NCBI GenBank assembly: GCA_037893225.1 | Contig: JAZGUH010000328.1 | Location: forward strand, 1,178,001-1,242,000 | Origin: Hippasteria phrygiana | Taxonomy: Eukaryota > Echinodermata > Asteroidea > Valvatida > Goniasteridae | Direction of reading: 5' to 3' | DNA length: 64,000 nt | In this document: in pieces, positions 37,813 through 48,900 of the stretch | Numbering within the stretch: the first letter of the stretch is position 1 | Layout: every line of letters begins with the position of its first letter | Program-made: the position numbers and the translations under genes | The notes under the pieces: generated by a model | Seen by the model: only the letters and a program-made list of their open reading frames with translations | Databases searched by the model: none | What the model was told of the DNA's origin: nothing

Positions 37813-38664
37813 CAAAGCCCGTTTCACACGCGCGCTGGAAATACACATCTGCGATGATATGCACCGGGTGTCTGACGTCCTTTCACAAGATACAACACAG
37901 TCCGGTAGCAAAACGTACCTCATTTTGCAGTGTTTGTATGCATGGGTCGGAGGCTACACGTGTATTACTGGTACTACGATATTCTATGAACAATGAAATA
38001 TATAGGGTACCAGTGATTTTTACGCACTGTAAAAAGAAATTGTAAAATAACAGGTTTTTCTCTTTTTAAAAATGAACAATCACCGTATTTTAGTTTTAAC
38101 GGATTTTGGACGTAAAATTATGGTACTGTGACCTACGTGTCCCTACCGGTAGTTTTCATGTTGTAACGTCAATTTATACAAAGAGGATGTAAATTTACAT
38201 GGCATGCACTTTGTAAAAATAATTTAACATATTTGCTGTAAATATACAGCAACACCAATTAAATGCTGTTTATTTACAGAGAATCTACAGTTCCACACAA
38301 ATCTCATTACGCAGCAAGCAACTGACCAATCAAAACTGAATTTGTGTTTACAAAAGCGATGTCAAATTGTAGTGTTTCCTCCATGTGTAGAGCAATCAGC
38401 AAACTGTGCATGCGTAAAGGCGATTTCACTGCACGGTATCCCTGCGAAAATCGCATCGATACATTCACACGACCAATCTCGGTGATCGTCGCACGGATGT
38501 CGCATCAATGTGAAATTTTGGAGGAGGTCTCGATCCCCGTCACGAACCGCACGGGACCCATGCGATTTAGTGACAGGGATACACTTTCACACGGCATGGA
38601 ATCCGTGCATTCGTGACATCGATGCGGGATCCGTGTTTCCAACGCTATGTGAACCGGGCTCAAG
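37813..38664 (-). mobile_element. 850-bp non-autonomous DNA element with TTTCACACG ends, copy 2
   Basis: AAAGCCCGTTTCACACG to AACCGGGCTCAAG, with an interior homologous to 11,848-12,598 in opposite orientation (for example TACCAGTGATTTTTACGCAC and CACCGTATTTTAGTTTTAAC). Short frames on both strands are by-products. Confidence 0.8.
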
Positions 38665-39253
38665 CCTTAAAAAAAACACTCAGTACAAGAGGTAGTCAGG
38701 TTTAGTGGGACCACATAACCATTAAAATGCATTGCTGGAATTGCGTCTGTGGACAAAAGCTAATTAATGTTTTCCTCGTAAATATAACACATTATGTAAG
38801 TTTTATTTTAGTAAAAATAATAATAAATGATTTGACTAAAGCCTACATGTAGAAAAGAAATTTAAGGAACAAACTAAAAAGGTTAGATTTTCTGGGAATT
38901 CAGGACACTATGTCCCTTTAAAGGTGTACATAATGCAAGTTTTCCCAAGGCTGTCTCAATTACTGCAACATCTTTAAATGCTGGCTTCCTTCAAACTCCA
39001 ATTGGATGTGCCAACAACTTCCTGAATTGATCTGAACCAGGATTCTATGCACTACAGTACTATCCATTATCGTAATGAAGAAGGAATGCATGTACCGTAT
39101 GTGCCATGTGAGGTTAATCAACAATGCCTGAAATCTAATGTGGCATTCCCATGAATTTATAGAAGATACACAGAATCATATATGTTTGTTTGATATACGG
39201 CAAAGAACAGTTGCATACATTTACAACCAGTCCCTAAACTCCAATGGGGCATT

Positions 39254-39367
39254 GGTGGCAGCGGACATACCGGTCCTTTTTGCTTAATCTGAGCATGCGT
39301 GCATACTTCTGAGCATGCACACGACTGGCGAGAATAGTGGACAAGGACAGGTATGGCTGCTGCCACC
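39254..39367. mobile_element. Hairpin MITE with GGTGGCAGC ends, copy 2
   Basis: GGTGGCAGCGGACATACC to GGTATGGCTGCTGCCACC, with GAGCATGCG words in the loop. Mate at 15,721-15,830. Confidence 0.78.
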
Positions 39368-39487
39368 ATCCCATTCAGAGTACATCATCCCATCTTTTCG
39401 AAAATACTGGAGAAAGAATCTCAATTTATTGTAGAGTCTAGTGTTTGGACAGATTTGTTGACCATGTACATGTATTATTATTGACGT

Positions 39488-39612
39488 ACTGGTGAGGACA
39501 AAAAAGAGGGTATAACAAAGGGAACAATACTGTCCTTACAAATTTTCTTTTGTCTGGAAGGTGTCCTCAGGAGTAAACGTGTGCTTAGTCTAATGGGGAT
39601 GGGTTAGTGTGT
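39488..39612 (+). repeat. Dispersed repeat, copy 2 (mate at 25,883)
   Basis: Same order of GAGGACAAAAAAGAG, GTCCTCAGGAGTAA, GTGTGCTTAGTCTA and GGGGATGGGTTA as the first copy. Confidence 0.65.
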
Positions 39613-40155
39613 AGGAACAATAGAAAGTCCTGACCAGGTTGGTGGGAAGAGTACATGTACATGTACATGTGCTGACAGACAATAATTGACTAACTGTGCA
39701 CTCTTTGACAAGTGCAGAAAAATTTACCGTGGCTTAATCATGCCAAAATTTATGACTATTTCCTGTACAATTTGATTGTGTACTAAGTAAAAAAAATGGT
39801 GCATGTAATCAACAATGCCTGAACTTCGATAATTCGAAAGTGCTCACGAATATATATATTTTTCTTTTTTGATATCAAACTGAGCTTCTTGTGCTGATTA
39901 TGATTATGTAACAGATGAACCAAGTCTTGTTTCCCTCTTTAATCAACATTGTGCAAACTGTCAAATTACCTTCTAAAAATCCGTCTTCTGATCTTGAAAA
40001 CAATCAAGATTGGTATTTTCCTTTTTCCCCCCGCAAATCTCACAAATGCACAGCCTAAATTTGACCCCACTGACTTGACCTCTGTGACCCAGCCTGTCTA
40101 TATAATTTATTAAATGTTGGGAGTCCTGCTGGAATCAGAATGTGCATGAACCATA

Positions 40156-40805
40156 ATGGGTCTGTCCACACTAAAGGGACCATTTACCATCAAAAGATAG
40201 CAATGGGAATAAGACATGGAAGAGGGACGTCAAATAAAGTATTTTGCCCAAATGTTTTTCTGATGCTTTCCAGAGCTCTGTTAGTGATCACACTGACACA
40301 AAAATAGGATAACACTGTGGATAAGAAATTAGAGGGTCATCTTCAAGACATTATGTTTGTAACATGGACGGACATTTTTTTAAATTATTGACTGGAAAAA
40401 AGAAAGAGGAATTTAGTAACATTGCAAAATGTTGGTCAGTTTACATTTCTAACAATGTCAGGATTGTTATCAGTAGAATTTTAACAAATTTTGGGGTATT
40501 TTAACAAATTCAGATGTGATATAAATTATGTTCAAAAATGGATGGACATTATGTGACAAATGTCCTTCCAGAAATGTTACACGTTTGATATGTTACAAAC
40601 ATAATATCTTGAAGATGATTCCAGGTCTAACTTCTTAATAAATATACTCTGTTAGATGTTGATTTTTTTGCAAAAACAAACTTGTTTATGGATACTGAAT
40701 GTATTGTGACAAAAATCAATGGACAATTATTTTATATAATAAAGTAAATCTGAAATTCACCTCCTGTGTCACACCAAATGGGGTCATTAGTGTGGATAGA
40801 CCCAT
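40156..40805. mobile_element. 650-bp DNA element with double inverted repeats
   Basis: Outer ends ATGGGTCTGTCCACACTAA and TTAGTGTGGATAGACCCAT are inverted. A second inner pair, CTTCAAGACATTATGTTTG and CAAACATAATATCTTGAAG, lies about 170 bases inside each end. No transposase frame. Confidence 0.8.
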
Positions 40806-42221
40806 ACAAGAATCCTCAATACTGAGTGCATGTGTGACTGTGATGATAGCCATGATATGGACACAGACTACTTGTCAGACTACTAGGCAACAATAACATC
40901 ATCTAGGTTGGTAGGGTACACACTATTAACATGCCCTAATTTTCTGATGACAAACTGATGATACCTCTAAACTGCACTCTCCCAAATTAGTCTTTTATCA
41001 GAAATTATCATACCCTGAATTCTTGAGATTTTTTTAAAGTGGCAATTGGCTGCACAACTTGTTGGTAAAATATTTATTGTTATCACCCAAAATTATGAAG
41101 CAATACTGTTTGCATTTTTGTCCCCATGGCAAACCCACTCTTTGCTTAAAAGTTTAAATGCTTTTTTGTGTCTTATCAGTATCCAGGCAGCCCCCTGGAC
41201 TCTAATGGGTGAATTAATCATCATTGGTGTCATAATTGCTGATAATGACTGCAGAAATTCTGTTTATGTGTAACCCCACAAACCAAATAAGAAAAACTAA
41301 GAAACTGACAGCAATTCTGGTTATTGTTTGCAGAACTTTAGAAATGCTTACAAAGTTATAAATATCACGTCAATTTACTATGATAAATGGGCTTGTAATA
41401 TTGATATAATGTAGCTGTTTGCAATAGCGCTAAGCGCACACAAGACATACATGTACATAAACACTAGACAATTTCAATGGCCGACTAATTTTTGTGCATA
41501 AAACAAAGGTCTATTCATTGTACATTTTGTATGACTTTTATACATAAATTTGTACATGTACATGTATGGTCCACGATCTTCAACACAGTATCACTTTCAT
41601 GAGAAAATGTCATTGTCTGCCCTGACGGATTACCAAAAGAGGTGACAGAAATCAATACTTTGCTCATGCTGTGGGACTGTTGTGTAAAAGTCTTTGTTGC
41701 TTCCATTCAGACTGCACAGGGATTCTCATTCACAATGCAAACTGCATTGATCTCACTGCTCATTTGCATACACCAAGGATCCATATTGTACACTGCTTGT
41801 AAGAATGTAGTTTTGCCTTTAAAACACAGATCTTGATTGCCATTTCTGGTTGTTGGTTAGTCATTTAGTAAGACAGGAGAACGTCATCAAAAAGCGACTT
41901 GAAGGCAAAATATAAAGACTTGAAAACATACCCAATCACAAGTTTTTTTTTCCCAGTGATTACCTAATAAAAAAAGTAGATTACAAATTAGCATTGTGCA
42001 CAAAGAATTTTCCAGATGGAATACTGAATGCACAATGACATTATGTGGTAAATTTATTACTTTGTTCCTGTAAAAGCATGATTTTCCCACGCATTTCACT
42101 TACGGTGAGTTAAAAAAAGAAAATATTAAATGATAAATTGAAGTGTTTGTTTTTATCAAAACATTAATTTAATGTCAGAGTTTTGTTTGGTGTACTATCC
42201 AGGACACACATGTATTTGATG
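40806..42221. other. Non-coding stretch, no gene recognised
   Basis: AT-rich with ACATGTACATGTA words near 41,556. Short frames only. Confidence 0.45.
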
Positions 42222-42228
42222 TTATACA

Positions 42229-42389
42229 AATAATGAATGTTTATGAGTGCGATGGTAAGAATAAATGAATGAGGTGACAGATGGAATGTTCTATTCCACG
42301 AGGCGAAGCCGAGTGGAATGGGGCATTCAATCTGTCACCGAATGAAATTATTTTTACCATTGCACGAATGTGAAACATTCATTATTTGT
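42229..42389. repeat. Long hairpin with GGCGAAGCCGAG apex, copy 2
   Basis: ACAAATAATGAATGTTTATG to GAAACATTCATTATTTGT, with GGTGACAGATGGAATG facing CATTCAATCTGTCACC. The loop is the complement of the TCGGCTTCGCCT apex of copy 1. Confidence 0.85.
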
Positions 42390-42479
42390 TTTATACAACG
42401 CCTGAATAAATCCGACACATTGCATGCATGGATTTCTTGGTGTAATGTTACAATGTGCCGTTTACCTTCTCAGTCCCGC

Positions 42480-42680
42480 ATAAAACCGCGACAAAAAGTG
42501 GTCCAGTTCCGAATCAGTTAAAGCTTTAATTGTTGTTCCTCCATGTCTTGCAAATTCCTCTAATCATTTGACTGCATATTTCATTTGTCTCTTTGTGTTA
42601 GCAGCGCCAGCATCGCCTACGAGTTCCAATATTTCGTCTGTTCGGAAAACAAACCGCGGTTCGGAAACACCGTCCACCAT
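42480..42680 (-). pseudogene. Decayed Crypton recombinase N-terminal fragment
   Basis: From ATG at 42,680 the minus strand reads RTDEILELVGDAGAANTKRQ then MKYAVK and a stop at 42,564. Homology to the 19,065 copy continues past the stop with changed frame (GGAACAACAATTAAAGC). Clearly dead. Confidence 0.7.
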
Positions 42681-42968
42681 TTTGTGTGAATGACAGCCTA
42701 GGCTGGTTCCCGGTCCCCATATGTATGTAATATACATTTAAAGTCCGAAGGATAACGGAGGGACGGGGAACCAGTCCAATGACAGCCGTGTTGTGGCGGC
42801 GGGGAAGTTCTATCAAACGCGTCACCGTTTGATAGCTACATTGTAACCATGTAATAGAACGTTTTTTGGTGGTGCGGGTTCGCGTCGTGCGATGAGACGA
42901 ATAATTCAATGCACGTGATCGACGATCCACCAATCGGATGGCTGGGATTTATTCAGGTGTTGTATAAA

Positions 42969-44262
42969 AACAAATAACAAACCTGTGATTTAGGCTTTGC
43001 ATAATGGACTAGAGAGAAATTTTGCAAAATACTTGTACACTATGTGAAGCAACTATCTAAAAAAAAATACATCTGTGGTTTTAGAAGAACCCGAGATACA
43101 TATACATGTACATGTATGAACTAGACATTTCCGTCAGTATGCTCTGACCAAATCCACACAATTTCTCTCTAAATTGCACATATAAAGAGGAAAAACAATA
43201 CTTTTTAAGGAGGGGAGAAGAAATACTGCAGAAAGGTCCACGACATTATATACCGAGAGTCATTCCATGTCATTTGTACATTCTATGTTAAAAAGGATTT
43301 GGGAATTTACATCACAATTAAGGGTTACAAAAGCTAGGTCGTACCTTTATAAATTGTTAAACCCCAAACCCTGAAAGATATTAACAATTCTCTGGAGCAG
43401 AGCTGAAGGGTTCTAGTGACCGGCTGAGGACAAAAGTGGGCTCATCCCCACCATACAGATCTAGATGCAGGCTATACATCCCCCAAATCTAACCAAAACA
43501 ATATCTTTTGCCAGTTGTAGGTTGAACAACCGACTATGAAACACACTACCACACAAAGAATTCATATTTACACCCGGTTGTTTGGGATTTTGTGGCGCCA
43601 TTGACACAAATAGAAATAATGTGGCTAACAGGTATTTTCAACACTTGCATTCTTAGGCATATTGGACTACTGAGGTATGAATGGCATTGTGAAAACAGTG
43701 TCCTTCGTCCAGATTTCGAAGTGGCCAGCACCAATTGAATGCAATGCCAATGACAATGATTTCTTCAATTTGGGTCTTTTGTCCAAAGTGTAGTTCCTCT
43801 TTAATACATGTAGGCTAGTTTACTGTTTTACAAGACCACATGAAATTTTACTTGCCCACCTCACATTTAAAGATAAAGCGGTTTTATGCAGGTGGAATGC
43901 TATTTTTTCACAAGCCCGTCAGGCAACTTAACAAGTTTTACTGGCACTCAACAGTACTTATTAGTTTGTGTATGTCAGGCTAATAAACAAAACATTTAAC
44001 GGTTAAATTTTAACCCTCATTTTTTCGTAATTGTTTTCATTATCAAAAAAGCACAAGGTGCTCAAAAACTTGTTTCATAATCTAAAAATGTGTATGGCAA
44101 GTAACCATCAGAGTAAATTCTGTATGTAATGCAAACCCCACAAAGGAAAAGGATCACTTCAGATACTTTGACCTATTTTAAAGTGGGATTAGTGTATAAA
44201 TACCACTAATCTTTCTTTTGACCTAAAAGTGGAACAGGTCTTTCAATCCAAACTTTCGTAAC
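42969..44262. other. Non-coding stretch, no gene recognised
   Basis: TAGTTCCTCTTTAA at 43,791 resembles the end of the nested element at 3,588-5,470; a possible weak left partner (AAAGAGGAAAAAC) is at 43,184. Otherwise nothing recognised. Confidence 0.35.
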
Positions 44263-45375
44263 TGGGTCATACAGGTTGGGACACAGTATGTTTTTTACCC
44301 CATCATTAAAACCATCATTACATTTAATTCAGTTATTTCATGTGACATCCGTCTTTGGGTGTGAGATTATTTGAGAAAGTTTTCAATCATGTAAGTTATA
44401 TTTTAACAAAAATATGATAACAAGTGTGTTATTTTGATAACGTAACATGGACACCGTGTCCAACATTTAAACTTTTGTAAATAAATAAATATCGGAAATT
44501 TATTACGTACAATAATTAAAAGACACACTATGCAACAATGAAACATCTTTTTACGGCAGTCAGTGTCCAAATATAGCAATAATAGCAATAATTTGAAGAA
44601 TCGGTGCAGACGTAACATGGACACCATACTGCTGTGGTGCTGCATTTGGATATTGAATATCATAACAAATGTTTTTTGTGTTGCAGTTTGTGTTTTGAAA
44701 TTAGTATAGAGTGAGTTTGCATAATTATTTATATATAAATGTTGGAAATGTTACAAAAAGGAAATGTGCATTTTCATGCTACACCATGTCAGTACTAAAT
44801 GTTACATCCAGACTGCCTTAATTTTTCGTCATTAAATAAATAATTATGCAACTTACTATATGTACTTAAACTAAGACACTCAATGCTACCAGAAAACACT
44901 TTTTTTTTATGGTTGCCAGTGTCCAAATAGCTCAGAAACAGCAAGAACAAAAAAACATGCATGTGTGGACGTACATGTAACAGTGGACGCAGTGTCCATG
45001 TTATGTCAACACTCACGTCTGTTCTTGCTGTCTGATATATTTGGACACTGACTACCATAAAAAAAAAAAGTGTTCTTGCGTTGCATAGTACATCTTTTAA
45101 TTAGTACACATGGTGAATTTCCCATATTTAAAGTGTTGAAAAAACACAAAAATGGAAATATGGACGTGTCCATGTTACTTAAAACTGGGTGTGTCAAACT
45201 GACACATTTTTTAATCATTTTTTTTGTAAAATATAATTTACATGATTTAAAACTTTCTAAAATATTTCCCACCCAAAGACTGATGTTACATGAAATATCT
45301 GAATCAAATGTAATAGTACTTTTAAAGATATGGATAAATGTCACATACTGTGTCCCAACCTGGTGGAATGACCCA
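44263..45375. mobile_element. 1.1-kb DNA element with TGGGTCAT ends and repeated GTCCATGTTAC words
   Basis: TGGGTCATACAGGTTGGGAC is matched inverted by CCAACCTGGTGGAATGACCCA at the right end, plus ACACAGTATGT just inside. The interior contains GTAACATGGACAC or its complement at least five times, with TATTTGGACACTG-type words, in both orientations. No transposase frame. The outermost bases resemble the MITE at 1,969. Confidence 0.75.
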
Positions 45376-45904
45376 ACTGGGTCAAAATGTCAGTGAAGGG
45401 CCACGTCAAATGATAAATGCAGTCCAATCACAACCAACAGTACAGTACTACAAATCGGACATTATTTCAGCGTGAACAATTTAACAAGTGGACAGCACAC
45501 GTTGAATCAGCTAGTAATAATAAACATGCACATTGCTATTTAAACATCCCGGACAGATAAGAAAGATGCGAGGAGAAATCTAACAGGTTGCAATCTCATC
45601 TTTGAGCTTATATTGAAAGCCATCAGCTGATCAGAGGATAGCAAATTCTTTTAGCTGTTTTATTGTTAATATTCAGAGAAGAAAATATATATTAAAAATC
45701 CGCAAATTATACTCATTTGTAAAACAATTTTACAACAATTACATCTAACAGTACACCAACTAAAGGGCATAGTAAACTATAAAAGTCATTGTACATGTAA
45801 TGCCCAATTTACTGAAATTATTGCTAGGGGTGTAAGACAAACAAGAAAAACAATTAAAACCAAAAAAGGACCAAAACAAAATGAAAATCAGAAATACGGC
45901 TTAC
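45376..45904 (-). other. Start of FAT4 intron 1
   Basis: The splice donor CAG|GTAAGC is at 45,907-45,902. The open frame continues only to 45,854 with non-cadherin residues. The rest of the interval is AT-rich with nothing recognised. Confidence 0.75.
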
Positions 45905-48900
45905 CTGAGTGCTGGTAGTTCTTGGTGATGCTGCAGAACGATCAATGGCATACACAATGACCGTATACATGGAATCTTCATCTATTTGTTCCCTGTCGAG
46001 CACCACTCCAGTTGAAATGACCCCCGTTGTAGTCGCCATCCGAAACTCTCCTTCCCTGGACACATCACTGCCTGTGATGGAAGTGATGTAGTACTCAATT
46101 TCTGCATCAGGGTCGCTGGAGTATGTAGCAGTTACGGTTACCACCTCCGTTCCAATGTCGACATTCTCCGATACAGTCCCGGTGTACATACTCCGGCCAA
46201 AAACAAGTCCATTGTTTGTATCGTCAATAACTAGAATGGTCACCTGGGAGGAGGTCCGTGCAGGAGTCTGTCCCCCATCCTCGGCATTGACGCTCAGGAC
46301 GTAGGAGAGTGCAGCTGCTTCAATGTTCCGAGTAAGGGTCACCTCCCCTGTTGCCGCATCAATCTCAAATGGTACGCTGCGATTTATGAGCGTGTAAGTG
46401 ACTTGGCCGTTCTCTCCATCGTCAGGATCCTCAGCAGTCACCGTGGTAACACTGCTTCCAATGGCAGCACTGTGGGAAATTACTATAGCGTTGTGTGTCT
46501 GGAAGACTGGGTAATTGTCATTGATATCACGTACGAAGATTACAACCTCGGTCATTGCTGACCGCCGGCTCTCCTGTGGCAGGGCCTGGTCGGTGGCAAT
46601 TACATTAAGTTTGAAGACACCACTGTGTGCTTTGAGGTACTCATGGTCAATGCGGGCATTTGTGGTGATGCGACCAGTTTCTGGATTGATGCTGAAGTGT
46701 TCGCCTTCTGGTTCCTGGCTCATGATAGAGTATCGTACTTGTCCATTTATTCCAGAGTCTGGATCTGATGCTGTGACAGTCACAACAAGAGTGTTCAGAG
46801 GAATTTCCTCATCAATCCACTGAACAACCGAATGTTGTGGGAACACAGGGGAATTGTCATTACAATCGCGCACACGAATCAAAATAGAGGTCACGGATGT
46901 CTGCTGGGGCACACCAGAGTCTCTTGCAGTGATGTTCAGAGTGTAGCTGGATTTGGTCTCATGATCGAGTAGTTTAGATAGAGTAATGTCACCAGTGTCC
47001 GGATCAACACGAAATGCCTTCTGAACATCGCCATCAGTGATGCTGTACAAAATTAGTCCGTTTTCTCCGATGTCTTCATCTGTAGCAGAAACCATGGTAA
47101 TGGGTTCACCAATTGCAAGACACTCTGTCACTTCCAGTTGTGCCTGAATTTCAGTGAAGACTGGCATGTGATCGTTCTCATCCAAGACTTCCACCTGAAC
47201 CTCAACTATGTCATTCTTGGGAACACTACCTGCATCCTGAGCTTTGATGGTAAGGGAATATTCTGAAGTTATTTCCCTGTCCAGAGGGCCGATGAGTGTA
47301 ATCTGTCCACTGGTGCGTCCAATCTGGAATTTCTTTGCAGCGTTTCCACTCACAATGCTGTAGACAATATAAGAATTATCACCTGAATCCGAGTCACTAG
47401 CTGTTACTCGGAGAACATGGGTCCCATTCTCGGCCAGTTCTGAGATTGTTGCATGATAGGATGAACGAGAAAACACAGGAGCATTGTCGTTGATGTCACT
47501 GATGAATACAGTGACAGAAGTGCGGTCTTGGAATGGAGTTGCACCACCATCTCTCACCACAGCATCTAGCACAAAGTAAGACTGACCGGTTTCAGCCCGT
47601 AAAGCTTCACGGTCAAATCCAACCAAGTTTGTGATAACACCTGTGTTTCGGTCCAAAGAAAACTGAGACTGGTTCCCTGAAAATGAATAGGTGAGTTTGG
47701 CATTTTCACCCAAGTCCATGTCAGTGGCAAAGATGGTTCCAACAGCAGTGTTAATGGCTGATCCCTCTGGCAAGTAGAAGGTGTAGCTTGAATTATCAAA
47801 CAATGGGCGATTGTCATTTTCGTCGAGAATTTCAACCAGCAGCTCTGTTGATGACCTACGAGCTGGAATACCACTGTCCCGGGCTTCCACACTTAGCATA
47901 AATTCACTAATGTCTTCCCGATCCAGGAAATTCTTTACGTACACTTGACCATCTGGAAAAATACCGAAGGAGTCTTCTTCATTGCCACTCAAGATACTGT
48001 ATGTAATCATCCCATTTGTCCCTTGGTCACGATCAGTAGCTGTAAGGCTGAAAAAGCGATGGTTCACTTCGGTCGTTTCAATGATGGATGTCTCAAAATG
48101 CTGGGCAGCAAACTCTGGAGCATGGTTGTTAACATCTCGGACAGTGATGATGAGATCAAGGGTTGCAGACAGTCTTGGAGTACCGAGGTCCGATGCAAGA
48201 ATCTGCACTAAATACTCCTCTTGAGACAGAGACTGCAAGTCTCTGTTCAAGAACATCCACCCAGTAGTATGATTTATTCCAAATGTGTTTCCCGGATTTT
48301 GGATAAGATCATACACAACAATTCCATTTGGAGAACTGTCCTCATCAGTAGCTTCAACATGATAAAAATGCCGGCCAACTTCCCAGTTCTCCACAACATC
48401 GGTTGTGTCTGTAGATCTTGGAAATTGCGGGGCGTTGTCGTTGACATCGAGAACCTTGACTTTTACAGTGGTACTGCCAACCATGCTTCCCCCATTGGCG
48501 TATATGATCAAATCATAGGCAGGTGCAGTTTCCCGGTCAAGTTGACTGCGTGTACGAATTGTGCCAGTCTCGCCGTCTATTTCAAATTGACTTCTTGGAT
48601 CACCAGAAAATATCATGTACATGATCTGTGAGTTCAAGTCCTGACTGGATGCTGTGACATTGCCGACAAATGAGCTTGCATTAGCATTCTCAAGTATTTC
48701 AAATTCATAAATGGATCTGCCAAAGGTAGGAGGGTTGTCTTGGATGTCACCAACAGTGATGTGCACCTGGGCTGAAATTTCTGCCATCCGACCACCACCA
48801 TCAGATGCATTGATGAGGAGTGTGTAAGTTGATCTCTCCTCTCGATCCAAAGAGACTGTGGTTCTTACTTCACCCGTTTCATCACCAATTTGAAACATTC

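Larger units (their letters stand above)
38665..40155. other. Non-coding stretch with two small repeats
   Basis: Holds the hairpin MITE at 39,254, the dispersed repeat at 39,488 and an ACATGT triplet at 39,653. No gene recognised. Confidence 0.45.
42222..42968 (-). mobile_element. Composite Crypton-fragment plus hairpin element, copy 2
   Basis: Read on the minus strand it has the same order as 18,848-19,925: TACAACACCTGAATAAATCC, GATCACGTGCATTGAATTAT, a decayed Crypton fragment, ATTTATTCAGGCGTTGTATA, then the hairpin at 42,229-42,389. It is shorter because the fragment and spacer are deleted, and it has an extra leader segment near 42,700-42,780. Confidence 0.75.

Noticed and set aside
45854..45904. 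Last 17 codons of the large minus-strand frame as a genuine FAT4 C-terminus
   Set aside because: The residues (VSRISDFHFVLVLFWF) are not cadherin-like and begin exactly at a GTAAGC donor; the protein needs many more domains.
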